This document shows, piece by piece, positions 1 to 9,710 of a stretch of 64,000 nucleotides of DNA. The notes under the pieces were generated by a model, which ran no database searches, was not told the origin of the DNA, and saw only the letters and a program-made list of their open reading frames with translations. Origin of the DNA: a bacterium (GTDB taxonomy: Bacteria > Joyebacterota > Joyebacteria > Joyebacterales > Joyebacteraceae); assembly GCA_025774245.1 (NCBI GenBank), contig JALGWI010000003.1:1-64000 (forward strand), in the 5' to 3' direction. The position numbers and the translations under genes were made by a program. Every line of letters begins with the position of its first letter. Positions within the stretch are counted from its first letter, which is position 1.

Positions 1-114
1 CGGTGCCGCCGTCTTCATCGTGGCGTTCACCGGCACGCCCGCCTCGTTGATGAATCCCGTGATGCCGTGCTCCTCCGGCGGCTTCCCGGTCGAGATCGAG
101 GTCCAGATGATCGG
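1..114. repeat. Exact direct repeat copy 1 (second copy 433-546)
   Basis: Bases 1-114 are identical to 433-546 (offset 432). Confidence 0.95.
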
Positions 115-432
115 TGACATCATCGGTTCCATGCTGCGGAGCGGTCCGTAGCATCCCCGGTCCATGAGTCTCTTGAAGGTAGGAAGCTCGCCTGCCTCGA
201 TGAGGGGACCGATCACCTCCCAGTCGCAACCGTCGACGCCGACGATCGCCACCCTGGGGAGATCCGAGACGCTCGTGCCGGCAGGGAGCGCGAGCCTCGA
301 GAGCCCCCGCCCGCGGAGCAACGAGTGGATCCTGTCGGACACCATGAATCCGTTGACGTCGTGCGCCGGCCACGTGACGTACCAGCCGACGATTCCGACC
401 TGGGCGCCGTACGCCGACACGATGTCCCAGAT

Positions 433-546
433 CGGTGCCGCCGTCTTCATCGTGGCGTTCACCGGCACGCCCGCCTCGTTGATGAATCCCGTGATGCCGT
501 GCTCCTCCGGCGGCTTCCCGGTCGAGATCGAGGTCCAGATGATCGG
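433..546. repeat. Exact direct repeat copy 2 (first copy 1-114)
   Basis: Direct sequence comparison. Confidence 0.95.
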
Positions 547-1210
547 CCGACGATCGCCACCCTCGGGAGGTCCGCGACGCTCGTGCCCGCAGGGAGCGCG
601 AGCCTCGAGAGCCCCCGCCCGCGGAGCGTGGGGCCCACGAAGAGGACGGCGAGGCAGACGACGGCGGCGGCGAGTCCCAGCGCTCTCATCCATCCGGGCG
701 TGAGCCTCTCTCGAAGAGTCGCCAGGAGGCGGCTCACCGCGAACGCGACCACCCAGCCGATCGCGAGGCCGGCCAGGAGGATCGCGCCGCCCCAGATCGC
801 GTTCAGGGTGAGCGTCGAGAGCCCCGAGGTCCTGAGCGACATCTCGGAGCCCTTGACGGGCAGGAAGGTCACCGTCAGGAAGATCCAGAGGACGACGGCG
901 GTGCACGCGTGGACCAGTCGGCGCTCGAGCGCGGCAGGGTGCCTGGAGATCTTCCGGACGATCGCCCCCACCAGAAGGACGAGCAGGCCGAGTATGAAAA
1001 GGACGAGGAGAAGCGACCCCGCGATCGGCAGGAGCTGCCGCGCGGTCATCGTGAACGAGAAGTTGCTCGTGCTGACGCCGGCCGCCCCCAGCCAGGCTGC
1101 GACCACCAGGGCGAACGCGAGGGCGACGGCGGCCACCGCCACGAGTCCCGACCCCCGTCGCGGGGGCCGCGGCGCGACTGCGCTTCGCACCGTCACTTCA
1201 CCTCGCTCCG

Positions 1211-2317
1211 TCACTTCGCCTCCAGGGCGTCGACGAGAGCCGAGAAGACCTCCTCGACCCCGACCATGTCCATGCAGCTCGGCGTCCTGTCGCACGACCT
1301 CAGGTAGCAGGGCGCGCACTCGATCGGACTCGCGACCTTGCGCCCACCTCCTTGGAGCTCGATCTCCTGCGGCACCGTCGGGCCGAAGATCGCGACGACG
1401 GGGACACCGAGCGCGACGGCGATGTGCAGCGCCATCGTGTCTCCCGTCACGAGGGCGTCGAGCGTTCCGACGATCGCCGCGAAGTCGAGGAGATCGTGGG
1501 TTCCCCCGTCGACGGCCCCCGCTCCGGCGGTCCCGATGATCGCGTCGACTCGCTCACGGTCGTCGGCGCCGCCCAGGACGAGCGCGGTGCCGCCGAGCCG
1601 TTCGGAGACGAGGCTCGAGAGCGCAGCGTACCCTGTCGCGGTCCAGACCTTGTTGGCGAAGACCCGGCCCGCCCCGGCGTTCAGGCCCACGAGTGGCTCC
1701 GCCGGGGAGAGTCCCGCGACGAACCTGCGGGCGTACTCGATCGACGAATCCGGAAGCGCGAGCGTGTACGGGTCACCCCCGTACTCGAGCTCGGCCGTGG
1801 CGCAGATGATCTGCGCGTGCGTGAGCTCGTTCTGGCGGAATTTCTTCTCGTCGGAGAGCCCGAGCTCGAGATCGTACCAGGCTCCCTCGTTCAGCGGTTC
1901 CGTCGTGCCCCACTTCGAGTGCCCGAACCCGAGCTTCGTCCCGGCGCTCATTGCGGCGACGAGCGCTGTGGCCCGCGCCTCCTTGTCGAGCGAGAGCACG
2001 ACGTCGAACTCCTCGGCGCCGAGTGTCAGGGACGTCTCGAAGTCGAACGTCAGAGCGCGGTCCACGTGCGGGTTCCCAAGGACGAACGGCAGCGCCGCCT
2101 CGTCGGTGACCCAGGTCACGTGGGACTCCGGGTACTTCCGCTTGAGCGGCGGGAGGATCGCGGTGGTGCGGAGCACGTCGCCGGCCGCGGCGAGCTTGAC
2201 GACGAGGATCCTCGTTCCCATCGGCGTGTAGCGCTCGCAACCGTCGCACTCGCGCCTGAAGCGGCACGGTCGGTCGCCGAGGTAGAACTTGCAGTCGAAT
2301 CGCACGACGCTCGCCAT
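1211..2317 (-). CDS. Glycosyltransferase family 9 (heptosyltransferase-like) with N-terminal Cys cluster
   Basis: RILVVKLAAAGDVLRTTAILPPLKRKYPESHVTWVT, GDTMALHIAVALGVPVVAIFGPT; N-term CKFYLGDRPCRFRRECDGCERY. Confidence 0.88.
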   Translation of the reverse strand: MASVVRFDCKFYLGDRPCRFRRECDGCERYTPMGTRILVVKLAAAGDVLRTTAILPPLKRKYPESHVTWVTDEAALPFVLGNPHVDRALTFDFETSLTLGAEEFDVVLSLDKEARATALVAAMSAGTKLGFGHSKWGTTEPLNEGAWYDLELGLSDEKKFRQNELTHAQIICATAELEYGGDPYTLALPDSSIEYARRFVAGLSPAEPLVGLNAGAGRVFANKVWTATGYAALSSLVSERLGGTALVLGGADDRERVDAIIGTAGAGAVDGGTHDLLDFAAIVGTLDALVTGDTMALHIAVALGVPVVAIFGPTVPQEIELQGGGRKVASPIECAPCYLRSCDRTPSCMDMVGVEEVFSALVDALEAK

Positions 2318-2365
2318 GTCACCTGCCCGGTTCTGGTGGTTCCGAGCCCCGATCGTCTCCCCGAC

Positions 2366-3754
2366 CTACTCGATATAGCCGAGGGAGCGCAGCTTCTCCT
2401 TGATCCCCTCGTCGATCGGCGACTCGAGCGGCGTGTCGTCGCCGCGCGGCTCGCCGGTCTCGTGAGTGGCCACGTACTGCACGGGGTGCTCGCCTTCGAA
2501 CTCGCGTTCGAAGAGCCCTCTGATCGGCGCCCCGTCCATGTCCTCCCCGACCGGTATCCCGAGATACGCGAGGAGCGTCGGCGTCACGTCGACGACCGAC
2601 GCCCGTGGACCCTCGTGCCCGGCGATGATGCCGGGCCCCGCCATGATGTAGACACCGTCGATGGCGTGGTCCCACGGCACGTTCTTGTTGCCCTCGATGG
2701 TCCTGATCTGCTCGCCTCGCTGCCAGCGCTCCACGAGGTCGACCTTCGTCTCGAAGCCGTGGTCCGAGACGATCATCACGGCGGCGTCCTCGGGCGCGAC
2801 CTCGAGGAACCTGCCGATCACCTCGTCCGCGAACTTGTAGTACTCGTCCACAACGGTGCCGTAGAGCTTGGCGTCCCGCGGCGACACCTCGAAGCCGAGG
2901 CGCTCCCGCGCCCCCCAGTAGTAGTGGGACACGACGTCCGTGCCCTGAAGGTAGACCGCGAAGACGTCCGGGTCGTAGCGCTCGTAGAACTCCAGCCCGG
3001 AGTTCGCGAACGTCCTGTCCTTCGCGTAGACCCAGGTGGCGTGGTATTGAGTGTCCGGATCGACGAGCCCGACCCCGCCGAAGAAACGCTTGATCTCGGT
3101 GACGGTGACGTCGTCTTCCGTGATGATGAACGGCTCGAACTCCGCGTAGAGCGAGTCCGGGTAGGTCCGTCCCGGAAACTCCTTGATGATCGTGTTGCCG
3201 CGCCAGTCCCGCTCGGCGCCGTAGGGAATCCCGTGCCGGCTCCAGTTCACGGGCCACGCCCGCTGGGCGATCATGAAGCCGTTGACCTCCTCGGCCGGCC
3301 AGCTCGGCCACCACCCGACGATCCCCACCGACACGTCGTGGTCCGAGAGGATGTTCCAGAAGGCCTTGACCTTCCTGAGGTTGCTCGTGACGGGGACCTC
3401 CTTGCCGCCCGGCATCTCCGCCATGAAGCCGGTGATCCCGTGCTTCTCCGGGACGACCCCGGTCGCGATCGACGTCCACATCTGCGGCGACTGGATCGGT
3501 GTGCCGCTCTCGAGGATCCCGTAGGTCCCCCGACTCACGAGGCGGGCGATGTTCGGCAGCTCCCCCTCGTCGATCAACGGAACGATGATGTTCCACGTCG
3601 CGGCGTCCACCGCGAAGATGAGCACCTTCTGCCCGGCCTGCTCCTCGTCCCTGCCGGCGCAGCCGGGCAGGATCGCAAGGAGGAGCGCCGCGGCGCACGC
3701 GAGCGCGACCGCCGTCCTCGTTCGGGTTCGACCGTCGCGGATCTTCCGAAGCAT
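2366..3754 (-). CDS. Type I phosphodiesterase/nucleotide pyrophosphatase-like lipoprotein (alkaline phosphatase superfamily)
   Basis: Lipobox LAILPGC; VLIFAVDAATWNIIVPLI, QMWTSIATG, EKHGITGF, VMIVSDHGFE metal-binding motif. Confidence 0.85.
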   Translation of the reverse strand: MLRKIRDGRTRTRTAVALACAAALLLAILPGCAGRDEEQAGQKVLIFAVDAATWNIIVPLIDEGELPNIARLVSRGTYGILESGTPIQSPQMWTSIATGVVPEKHGITGFMAEMPGGKEVPVTSNLRKVKAFWNILSDHDVSVGIVGWWPSWPAEEVNGFMIAQRAWPVNWSRHGIPYGAERDWRGNTIIKEFPGRTYPDSLYAEFEPFIITEDDVTVTEIKRFFGGVGLVDPDTQYHATWVYAKDRTFANSGLEFYERYDPDVFAVYLQGTDVVSHYYWGARERLGFEVSPRDAKLYGTVVDEYYKFADEVIGRFLEVAPEDAAVMIVSDHGFETKVDLVERWQRGEQIRTIEGNKNVPWDHAIDGVYIMAGPGIIAGHEGPRASVVDVTPTLLAYLGIPVGEDMDGAPIRGLFEREFEGEHPVQYVATHETGEPRGDDTPLESPIDEGIKEKLRSLGYIE

Positions 3755-3758
3755 CAAC

Positions 3759-4655
3759 CTATGACCTCCCCTTGCCCCGCGCCGAGTCGAACGCTCCCCG
3801 CACGACCGCCGCCGCATTCCCGGGCTTCCCTGTGAAGATCTGGGTGGCGACGAAGATCGCCGCGCGCCAGAGCGTCGCCGGGAGTATGCCGAGCCACTGG
3901 TAGGGCTTGGCGTAGAGTGAGAAGAACCTGAGCGTGCTCCTCAAACGGTGGTAGACCTTGTACTGCGTCAGGCCCCCGCCGGAGCTCATCGACACCTTGT
4001 GCCAAACCTTCGCGCGCGGCTCGACGAGAACCGAGTACCCGTGCCGCTTCGCGCGCGCGCACCAGTCGGTGTCTTCGTTGTACATGTAGTAGGCCTCGTC
4101 CATGAGGCCTATCCGGCGGAGCGCGGCAGAGGCGCAGAGGATCGATGCTCCCGTCACGTAGTCGACCTCGCGCACTCCCTCGTAGCGCCCGTCGTCCCTC
4201 CTGCGGATCGCGATGTGGCGGATGTTGCCGCTCCAGTACGACACGGCTCCGCCCAGCGACCAGATCACGTCCGGCGGCTCGTGGTAGTAGATCTTCGGGC
4301 CCACGAACGCCGCCCCCGGGTGTTCCCGCGCCGTCTCGACGAGACGGGCCACGGCGTCGGGCGCGAGCTCGACGTCGTTGTTGAGGAGCAGCACGTAGTC
4401 GGCTCCTCCGTCGAGCGCGGCCTTGACCCCCGCGTTCGCGCCGGCGGCGTACCCTTCGTTCCGATCGTTCAGAAGGAGCCCGACCGAGGGGAACGACTCG
4501 CGAACGAACTCGGGCGATCCGTCGGTCGACGCGTTGTCGACGACGAGGACCTCGAGAGGCGCGTAGTCGGAGGCGACGAGCGTCTCGAGACAGGGCTCGA
4601 TGTACTCCCGGCCGTTCCAGTTCACCACGACCGCGCACACCTTCGACCCGTCCAC
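3759..4655 (-). CDS. Glycosyltransferase family 2 (rhamnosyltransferase-like)
   Basis: VCAVVVNWNGREYIEPCLETLVASDYAPLEVLVVDNASTDGS; LLLNNDVEL; GTG start adjacent to upstream stop. Confidence 0.88.
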   Translation of the reverse strand: MDGSKVCAVVVNWNGREYIEPCLETLVASDYAPLEVLVVDNASTDGSPEFVRESFPSVGLLLNDRNEGYAAGANAGVKAALDGGADYVLLLNNDVELAPDAVARLVETAREHPGAAFVGPKIYYHEPPDVIWSLGGAVSYWSGNIRHIAIRRRDDGRYEGVREVDYVTGASILCASAALRRIGLMDEAYYMYNEDTDWCARAKRHGYSVLVEPRAKVWHKVSMSSGGGLTQYKVYHRLRSTLRFFSLYAKPYQWLGILPATLWRAAIFVATQIFTGKPGNAAAVVRGAFDSARGKGRS

Positions 4656-4656
4656 G

Positions 4657-5868
4657 TCAGGATCTCTCCATCTCGAGGAAGTCGCGCACGGCCTGGCGCA
4701 TGAGCTCGCCCGCCCGGTCTCGCGTGGCCTCCGCCTCCACGTTGGCCCGGAGTTTCTCCCTCTCACCGCCCTTGAAATACCGGACGATCGCCCCAGCGAG
4801 GGCCGCCTCGTCCGCCGGAGGGACAATATAACCCGTCTCACCGTCGGTGACCACCTCAGGAAGGCCCCCGACGTCGGTGCTGATCACGGGGAGCCCGAAG
4901 GCGTAGGCGACCTGCGTGATGCCGCTCTGGGTCGCAGAGACGTACGGCAGGACGACCACGTCTGCGGCCAGGAAGTAGTCCCCGACCGCCTCGTCCGGAA
5001 CGTGTTCGTCGACGATCGAGACGTGCCCCCCGATCCCGAGCTCATCGATGAGGCGATCGTACCTGGCGCGGTCGTCGTAGAACTCGCCGACGACCAGGAG
5101 GTCGAGGTCGATCTCCTTGAGGACGGCCGGCAGAGCCCTGAGGAGATGGTCGAGCCCCTTGTACGCCCGCACGTACCCGAAGAAGAGGATCGTCGGCCGC
5201 CGAAGTCGCAGCTCGCTCCTCACCCGCTCGCCGTCCGCCGTCGACGATCTGTAGCAGTCGTAGATCGGGAGCGCCGCCTGCCGGAGCGGCTTGCCCGGGA
5301 AGAGCGACTCGATCCGGCGCGCCACGACCCTCGAGAGGACCATGAAGTAGTCGGCCGCCGAGAGCGCGAAGCGCGTGAGGTACTTGTCGACGAACCTGTT
5401 CTCGTGCGAGACGACGTTCTCGCAGACGAACAGGATCCCGACGCCGAGCTTCCTCCTGAGCAGGCGCGCCATCGTCCCGTAGCAGATGCCGAAGAAGGGG
5501 TTCCACCACACGAACACCACGAGGTCGGGGCGCCTCGCCGGCTGCGCGATCCACTCGACCGCGCGTCGCCAGCTCAAGGGGTTCACGGAATCGATGATCT
5601 GACGGGACGGAGTGCTCTTGACCGGGTCGTGGCTCAGGTTCGTCTGCGTCTTCCCGGGGAAGAGAAGCGACGGGTAGAGACGCGTGAACGATACGACGTA
5701 GCAGTCGTGATCGACGCGGAGGTTGTCGTAGAGGTGGGCGACGAAGAGCGCGTTCCCCCCTCTGAGGGGGTAGGACGGCCCGACGATGGCGATGCGCGCC
5801 CCGGAGTCGCCGTCGAACGAGGACCTGCCGCCGCTGTCGCCCTGCTCAGCTGCCACCGTCTCCCCCAT
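4657..5868 (-). CDS. Glycosyltransferase family 4 (GT-B)
   Basis: RIAIVGPSYPLRGGNALFVAHL; PTILFFGYVRAYKGLDHLLRALP; GLPVISTDVGGLPEVV. Confidence 0.88.
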   Translation of the reverse strand: MGETVAAEQGDSGGRSSFDGDSGARIAIVGPSYPLRGGNALFVAHLYDNLRVDHDCYVVSFTRLYPSLLFPGKTQTNLSHDPVKSTPSRQIIDSVNPLSWRRAVEWIAQPARRPDLVVFVWWNPFFGICYGTMARLLRRKLGVGILFVCENVVSHENRFVDKYLTRFALSAADYFMVLSRVVARRIESLFPGKPLRQAALPIYDCYRSSTADGERVRSELRLRRPTILFFGYVRAYKGLDHLLRALPAVLKEIDLDLLVVGEFYDDRARYDRLIDELGIGGHVSIVDEHVPDEAVGDYFLAADVVVLPYVSATQSGITQVAYAFGLPVISTDVGGLPEVVTDGETGYIVPPADEAALAGAIVRYFKGGEREKLRANVEAEATRDRAGELMRQAVRDFLEMERS

Positions 5869-6793
5869 CTCGTGCCAGCCGCTCCCGGACAGGGTAGACC
5901 ATCTCGTCGCTCTTCAGGTTCGCCAGCATCTCGCCCAGGAGCCCGAACGAGACGAACTGCACTCCGACGACCATCAGGAGGATCCCGAGGGTCAGAAGCG
6001 GCCTGCGCCCGATCGCTCCACCCATGATCTTCACGATCGTGAGGTAGACACCGATTCCGAAACCGCCGGCGAAGAGGATCGAGCCGACCATCCCGAAGAG
6101 GTGGAGCGGCCTCGTCACGTACCTTCGAAGGAAGAGCACCGTGACGAGATCGAAGAAGCCCCTCATGAAGCGTTCGGCGCCGAACTTCGAGGAGCCGAAC
6201 TCACGCGCGTGGTGCGTGACGGGCATCTCGGTCACCCGGAAGCCCGCCCAGTGCGCCAGGGCCGGCGTGTACCGGTGAAGCTCCCCGTAGACCTTGATCG
6301 TCTTCACCACCTCGCGCCGGTAGGCCTTGAGGCCGCAGTTCATGTCGTGGATCCTGACGCCCGAGAGCGAGCCCGCGACGCTGTTGAAGAGCTTCGAAGG
6401 CAGTCGCTTCGACAGAGGGTCCTTCCTCTCCTTCTTCCACCCGGTGACCAGGTCGCTGCCCCCGTCGAGGAGCGCGAGCATCTTCGGGATCTCCGCGGGA
6501 TCGTCCTGAAGGTCCGCGTCCATGGTGACGACGGCGTCGCCCGTGACCTCCCTGAAGCCGACTGCGAGCGCCGCGGACTTCCCGAGGTTGCGGCCGAACG
6601 ACAGGACCTTCACGTTCCCGTGGTTCTCGAAGAGCTCTCGCAGGACCTCCATCGACCGGTCGGTGCTGCCGTCGTTGATGAAGACGACCTCCCACTCGCG
6701 CCCGACCGGCGCCATCGCCTCGGCGATGCGGCGGTAGAGCTCTCGAAGGCTCTCCTCTTCGTTCAGAAGCGGTATCAGTATGGAGACGTGCAT
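5846..6793 (-). CDS. Glycosyltransferase family 2, DPM1/GtrB-like polyprenyl-phosphate sugar transferase with two C-terminal TM helices
   Basis: MHVSILIPLLNEEESLRELYRRI; VVTMDADLQDDPAEIPKML; C-terminal TM pair. Confidence 0.87.
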   Translation of the reverse strand: MHVSILIPLLNEEESLRELYRRIAEAMAPVGREWEVVFINDGSTDRSMEVLRELFENHGNVKVLSFGRNLGKSAALAVGFREVTGDAVVTMDADLQDDPAEIPKMLALLDGGSDLVTGWKKERKDPLSKRLPSKLFNSVAGSLSGVRIHDMNCGLKAYRREVVKTIKVYGELHRYTPALAHWAGFRVTEMPVTHHAREFGSSKFGAERFMRGFFDLVTVLFLRRYVTRPLHLFGMVGSILFAGGFGIGVYLTIVKIMGGAIGRRPLLTLGILLMVVGVQFVSFGLLGEMLANLKSDEMVYPVRERLARDGGDGGS

Positions 6794-6872
6794 GTCGGTC
6801 GAACCTCCGTGTCCGGGGCCGTCCGGCCCGCCCCGGTCAGTGGTAGGGTCAGTCGCCGGGACAGCCGCCGGC

Positions 6873-7820
6873 TCAGCCCGCGAGCGACTTGAGCCACTCG
6901 CACTCGCGCGCGACGCCTTCCTCGAGCCGGACCCGGGGCTCGAAGTCGAGGAGCTCCCTGGCCTTCCTGTTGTCGGCCAGGGTGTCGGTGACGTCGCCGT
7001 GCGCCGGGTCCTCGTGGCGGCGGGGGATCGGAAGCCCGAGCGCATCCTCGATGACCGAGATCGCCTCGTTCAGGGTGACCCGGCTTCCCCCTCCCACGTT
7101 CAGCACCTCGCCGGGGGGACCCTCCTCGAGGGCCCGAAAGGTGCCCTCCACGATGTCCGCGACGTACGTGAAATCGCGGGTCTGCGTCCCGTCGCCGTAG
7201 ACCGTCACGGGAGTCCCTTCGAGCGCGGCGCGGATGAACTTGTGAAATGCCATGTCGGGCCGCTGCCTCGGGCCGTAGACGGTGAAGTAGCGAAGCGAGA
7301 CCGTCGGCACGCCGTAGTTCCTGTGATAGAGGACCGCGAGGTGCTCGCCGGCGAGCTTCGTGACGCCGTAGGGCGAGACCGGGCAGGTCCTCCCGGCCTC
7401 CCGCATTGGCAGGTCGTCGGTCTGTCCGTAGACCGACGAGGACGACGCGTAGACGAACCTCGAGACGGACATCGTCTTCGCGGCCTCGAGGAGGCGCTGC
7501 GTCGACCGCACGTTGCAGTCGAGGTAGGTCGCGAACGTCTCGCCCCAGCTCGCCCGAACGCCCGCCTGCGCCGCCAGGTGGACGATCCCCGTCACGCCCT
7601 CGAGGATCGGCGCGAGGTCGTCGAACGCGAGATCGGCCTCGACGAGCTCGAAGCCGTCGCGCCCGGCGAACGACGCGACGTTCGCCTCCTTCATGGATCT
7701 CGGGTAGTAGTCCGTGAAGGCGTCGACGCCGACGACGTTTCTGCCCGCGTCGAGCAGGCGCTCCGTCAGGTGTGAGCCGATGAAGCCGGCGACGCCCGTC
7801 ACGAGGATTCTGTCGCTCAC
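6873..7820 (-). CDS. NAD-dependent sugar-nucleotide epimerase/dehydratase (SDR)
   Basis: GTG start; VSDRILVTGVAGFIGSHLTERLLDAG; SVYGQ..., YGVTKLAGE. Confidence 0.88.
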   Translation of the reverse strand: MSDRILVTGVAGFIGSHLTERLLDAGRNVVGVDAFTDYYPRSMKEANVASFAGRDGFELVEADLAFDDLAPILEGVTGIVHLAAQAGVRASWGETFATYLDCNVRSTQRLLEAAKTMSVSRFVYASSSSVYGQTDDLPMREAGRTCPVSPYGVTKLAGEHLAVLYHRNYGVPTVSLRYFTVYGPRQRPDMAFHKFIRAALEGTPVTVYGDGTQTRDFTYVADIVEGTFRALEEGPPGEVLNVGGGSRVTLNEAISVIEDALGLPIPRRHEDPAHGDVTDTLADNRKARELLDFEPRVRLEEGVARECEWLKSLAG

Positions 7821-8800
7821 GTTCCCTCCCCGGCAGTGCCGGCGCGACCGTCGTCGGGCGCCCCGGACCCCTCCGTCGGATCCGCGTGTCCACGCGCCGC
7901 CTCGGTCACGTGTCTGAAGCTGTCGCTCACCCGGATGCTCATGGCTCCGAACGACCAGAGCCCGAGCCCCGTCACGATGAGTCCCGTCATGATGTGCGCG
8001 AGGATCATGACGGCCGTGACCTCGTCCAGTCCGTAGCCGAAGCCGATTGCGAAGATGACGACCATGACCGCCTCGTTGTGTCCGATCTGGGCCGGCGGGG
8101 TCGGCAGGATGTAGGACAAGGATATGAGAGTATACCCGAAAAGCACCTGCGCGAAAGGCACATCCATCGCGAAGGCCCTGAACACGCAGGAGAAGTAGAT
8201 GGCGTCGATGACGACCGCGAGGAGCGTGTATCCCACGAGCGGCCCGAGCGCCCTCGCGTTCTCCCTGGCGACCCCCATGCCGCTCACGAAGAGGGAGAGC
8301 CAGCTCTTGAACCTGTCGGCGACCCGCGCCGGGAGCCACGAGACCGTCGCCGAGAGGAAACGGGTCGTCGCCGCCTCGCTCCGGATCGCCATGACGAGGA
8401 GGAAGAGCGCGAGCGCGAAGACGGCGAGCACCGTGTAGACGAGCGTGGCCATGTATCCGTTCAGGTCGATCGAGAGCACCGGTATCAGGAGCACGACGAG
8501 GACGATCGACAGTAGCTCGAGGAGCTTGTCGACGAAGATCGTCGGCAGGCTCGTGGCAATCGGGACGCCCCTCAAGCGCTTCAGGAAGAACGCCTTCGCG
8601 ACCTCCCCCGCTCTGATCGGGATGATGTAGTTCAGGAAGTAGCCGGCCATGAGCATGGAGAAGCTCTCGGAGACCTTGACCTTCTGGACGGGCCTCAAGA
8701 CGAGGCGCCACCGGAGGCTGCGGACGACGTAGGCCGACACGTAGAGGACGGCCGCGAGGGCGAGCCAGCCGGGATCGACGCCGGCGATGAGCTGGCGCAC
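7817..8800 (-). CDS. Lysylphosphatidylglycerol synthase TM region/UPF0104-type flippase-like membrane protein
   Basis: Multi-TM; VRSLRWRLVLRPVQ..., PIRAGEVAKAFFLKR, PTPPAQIGHNE. Confidence 0.82.
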   Translation of the reverse strand: MRQLIAGVDPGWLALAAVLYVSAYVVRSLRWRLVLRPVQKVKVSESFSMLMAGYFLNYIIPIRAGEVAKAFFLKRLRGVPIATSLPTIFVDKLLELLSIVLVVLLIPVLSIDLNGYMATLVYTVLAVFALALFLLVMAIRSEAATTRFLSATVSWLPARVADRFKSWLSLFVSGMGVARENARALGPLVGYTLLAVVIDAIYFSCVFRAFAMDVPFAQVLFGYTLISLSYILPTPPAQIGHNEAVMVVIFAIGFGYGLDEVTAVMILAHIMTGLIVTGLGLWSFGAMSIRVSDSFRHVTEAARGHADPTEGSGAPDDGRAGTAGEGT

Positions 8801-8857
8801 GCGTCCGACGTCGACGCCGTAGAGAACGATCGTCAGGAGCCGAGTGCGATCTTCACG

Positions 8858-9706
8858 TTACGGCTCACGCTCGTCCTTTCTCCGTGCGAGGATCCCGCGG
8901 TGGTGCGCGAAGAGCGCCCGGAACGGGAAGCGCTTCGCCTTCTCGATGAGGAAGTGGCGCGAGAGTCTCTCTTCCAGCGGCTCGCGCTTCGACGGGTCGA
9001 AGTACGGCAGGTTCTCGGCGGTCCACGTGTAGCGCTCGAGCCTCTTCGAGTCGCGGACGAACCGCTTGAGGAACGGCAGGAACGTGGCCGCGACCTCCTC
9101 GATCGGCGAATCGATGTCCGGCCACCAGGGCACGTCGACCAGGAAACGACCGACGACGTCGAAACCCCGGTCGCCCAGCATCCGGGCCACGCGCTTCGGG
9201 TCCATCATCGAGACGTCGCCGTGGCTCCACTCCTCTCCCGCGACCTTGTGGTGGAGGCGGTGGACGGGGTAGCCGTAGTTCAGGGTGTTCCCGACGAAGA
9301 CCAGCACGAATCGGGAGCTCGCGTCGCACATCTCGTCGACGAGCGCGCCCGGATCGGCGATCTGCGGAAGCGAGTTGAAGTTCCAGACGAGGTCGAACGA
9401 TCCGGGCTCGACGTGTAGGCCGCGGTCCGCCGAGTGGCGGATCGTCACGCGATCCCCGAGGCCGAGCTCGCGCCAGACGCGGCGCGCGAGGGCGACCTCG
9501 TCCGCGTCGGCGAGAACGAGTTCGACGGCGGCGCCCGCCTGAGCGAGCGGGATGCTGTTCAGGCCCCTGATCCCCGTGATCCCGTCGGTCGGTCCCTCGA
9601 GGACCCTCGCGATGGGGAAGCGCACGGCCAGATCCTCGAGGAGCCGCGCGACGGCGATCCTCTCGTAGGTCGTACCGAGTCCTGTGTCCCTGTCGATGGC
9701 CGGCAT
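8858..9706 (-). CDS. Class I SAM-dependent methyltransferase
   Basis: RVLEGPTDGITGIRGLNSIPLAQAGAAVELVLADADE...; GSFDLVWNFNSLPQIADP. Confidence 0.65.
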   Translation of the reverse strand: MPAIDRDTGLGTTYERIAVARLLEDLAVRFPIARVLEGPTDGITGIRGLNSIPLAQAGAAVELVLADADEVALARRVWRELGLGDRVTIRHSADRGLHVEPGSFDLVWNFNSLPQIADPGALVDEMCDASSRFVLVFVGNTLNYGYPVHRLHHKVAGEEWSHGDVSMMDPKRVARMLGDRGFDVVGRFLVDVPWWPDIDSPIEEVAATFLPFLKRFVRDSKRLERYTWTAENLPYFDPSKREPLEERLSRHFLIEKAKRFPFRALFAHHRGILARRKDEREP

Positions 9707-9710
9707 GGGT

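Larger units (their letters stand above)
1..1196 (-). pseudogene. Rearranged/truncated membrane-anchored type I phosphodiesterase (alkaline phosphatase superfamily)
   Basis: N-terminal TM segments, then ...RGLSRLALPAGTSVADLPRVAIVG; reading frame breaks at ~546 and motifs (IIWTSISTG, HGITGF, NGFM) reappear in the wrong order and repeated; homologous motifs occur in the intact gene 2366-3754. Confidence 0.6.

Noticed and set aside
1352-3835. 827-aa plus-strand ORF opposite GT9 and phosphodiesterase
   Set aside because: Antisense shadow ORF of high-GC minus-strand genes; Arg/Asp/Val-rich with no recognisable motif
4600-6027. 475-aa plus-strand ORF
   Set aside because: Antisense to GT4 and GT2 genes with strong motifs; composition typical of shadow ORFs
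6873-8711. 612-aa minus ORF as epimerase fusion
   Set aside because: N-terminal part is an alternative frame of the flippase-like gene; GTG at 7820 fits overlap with its stop
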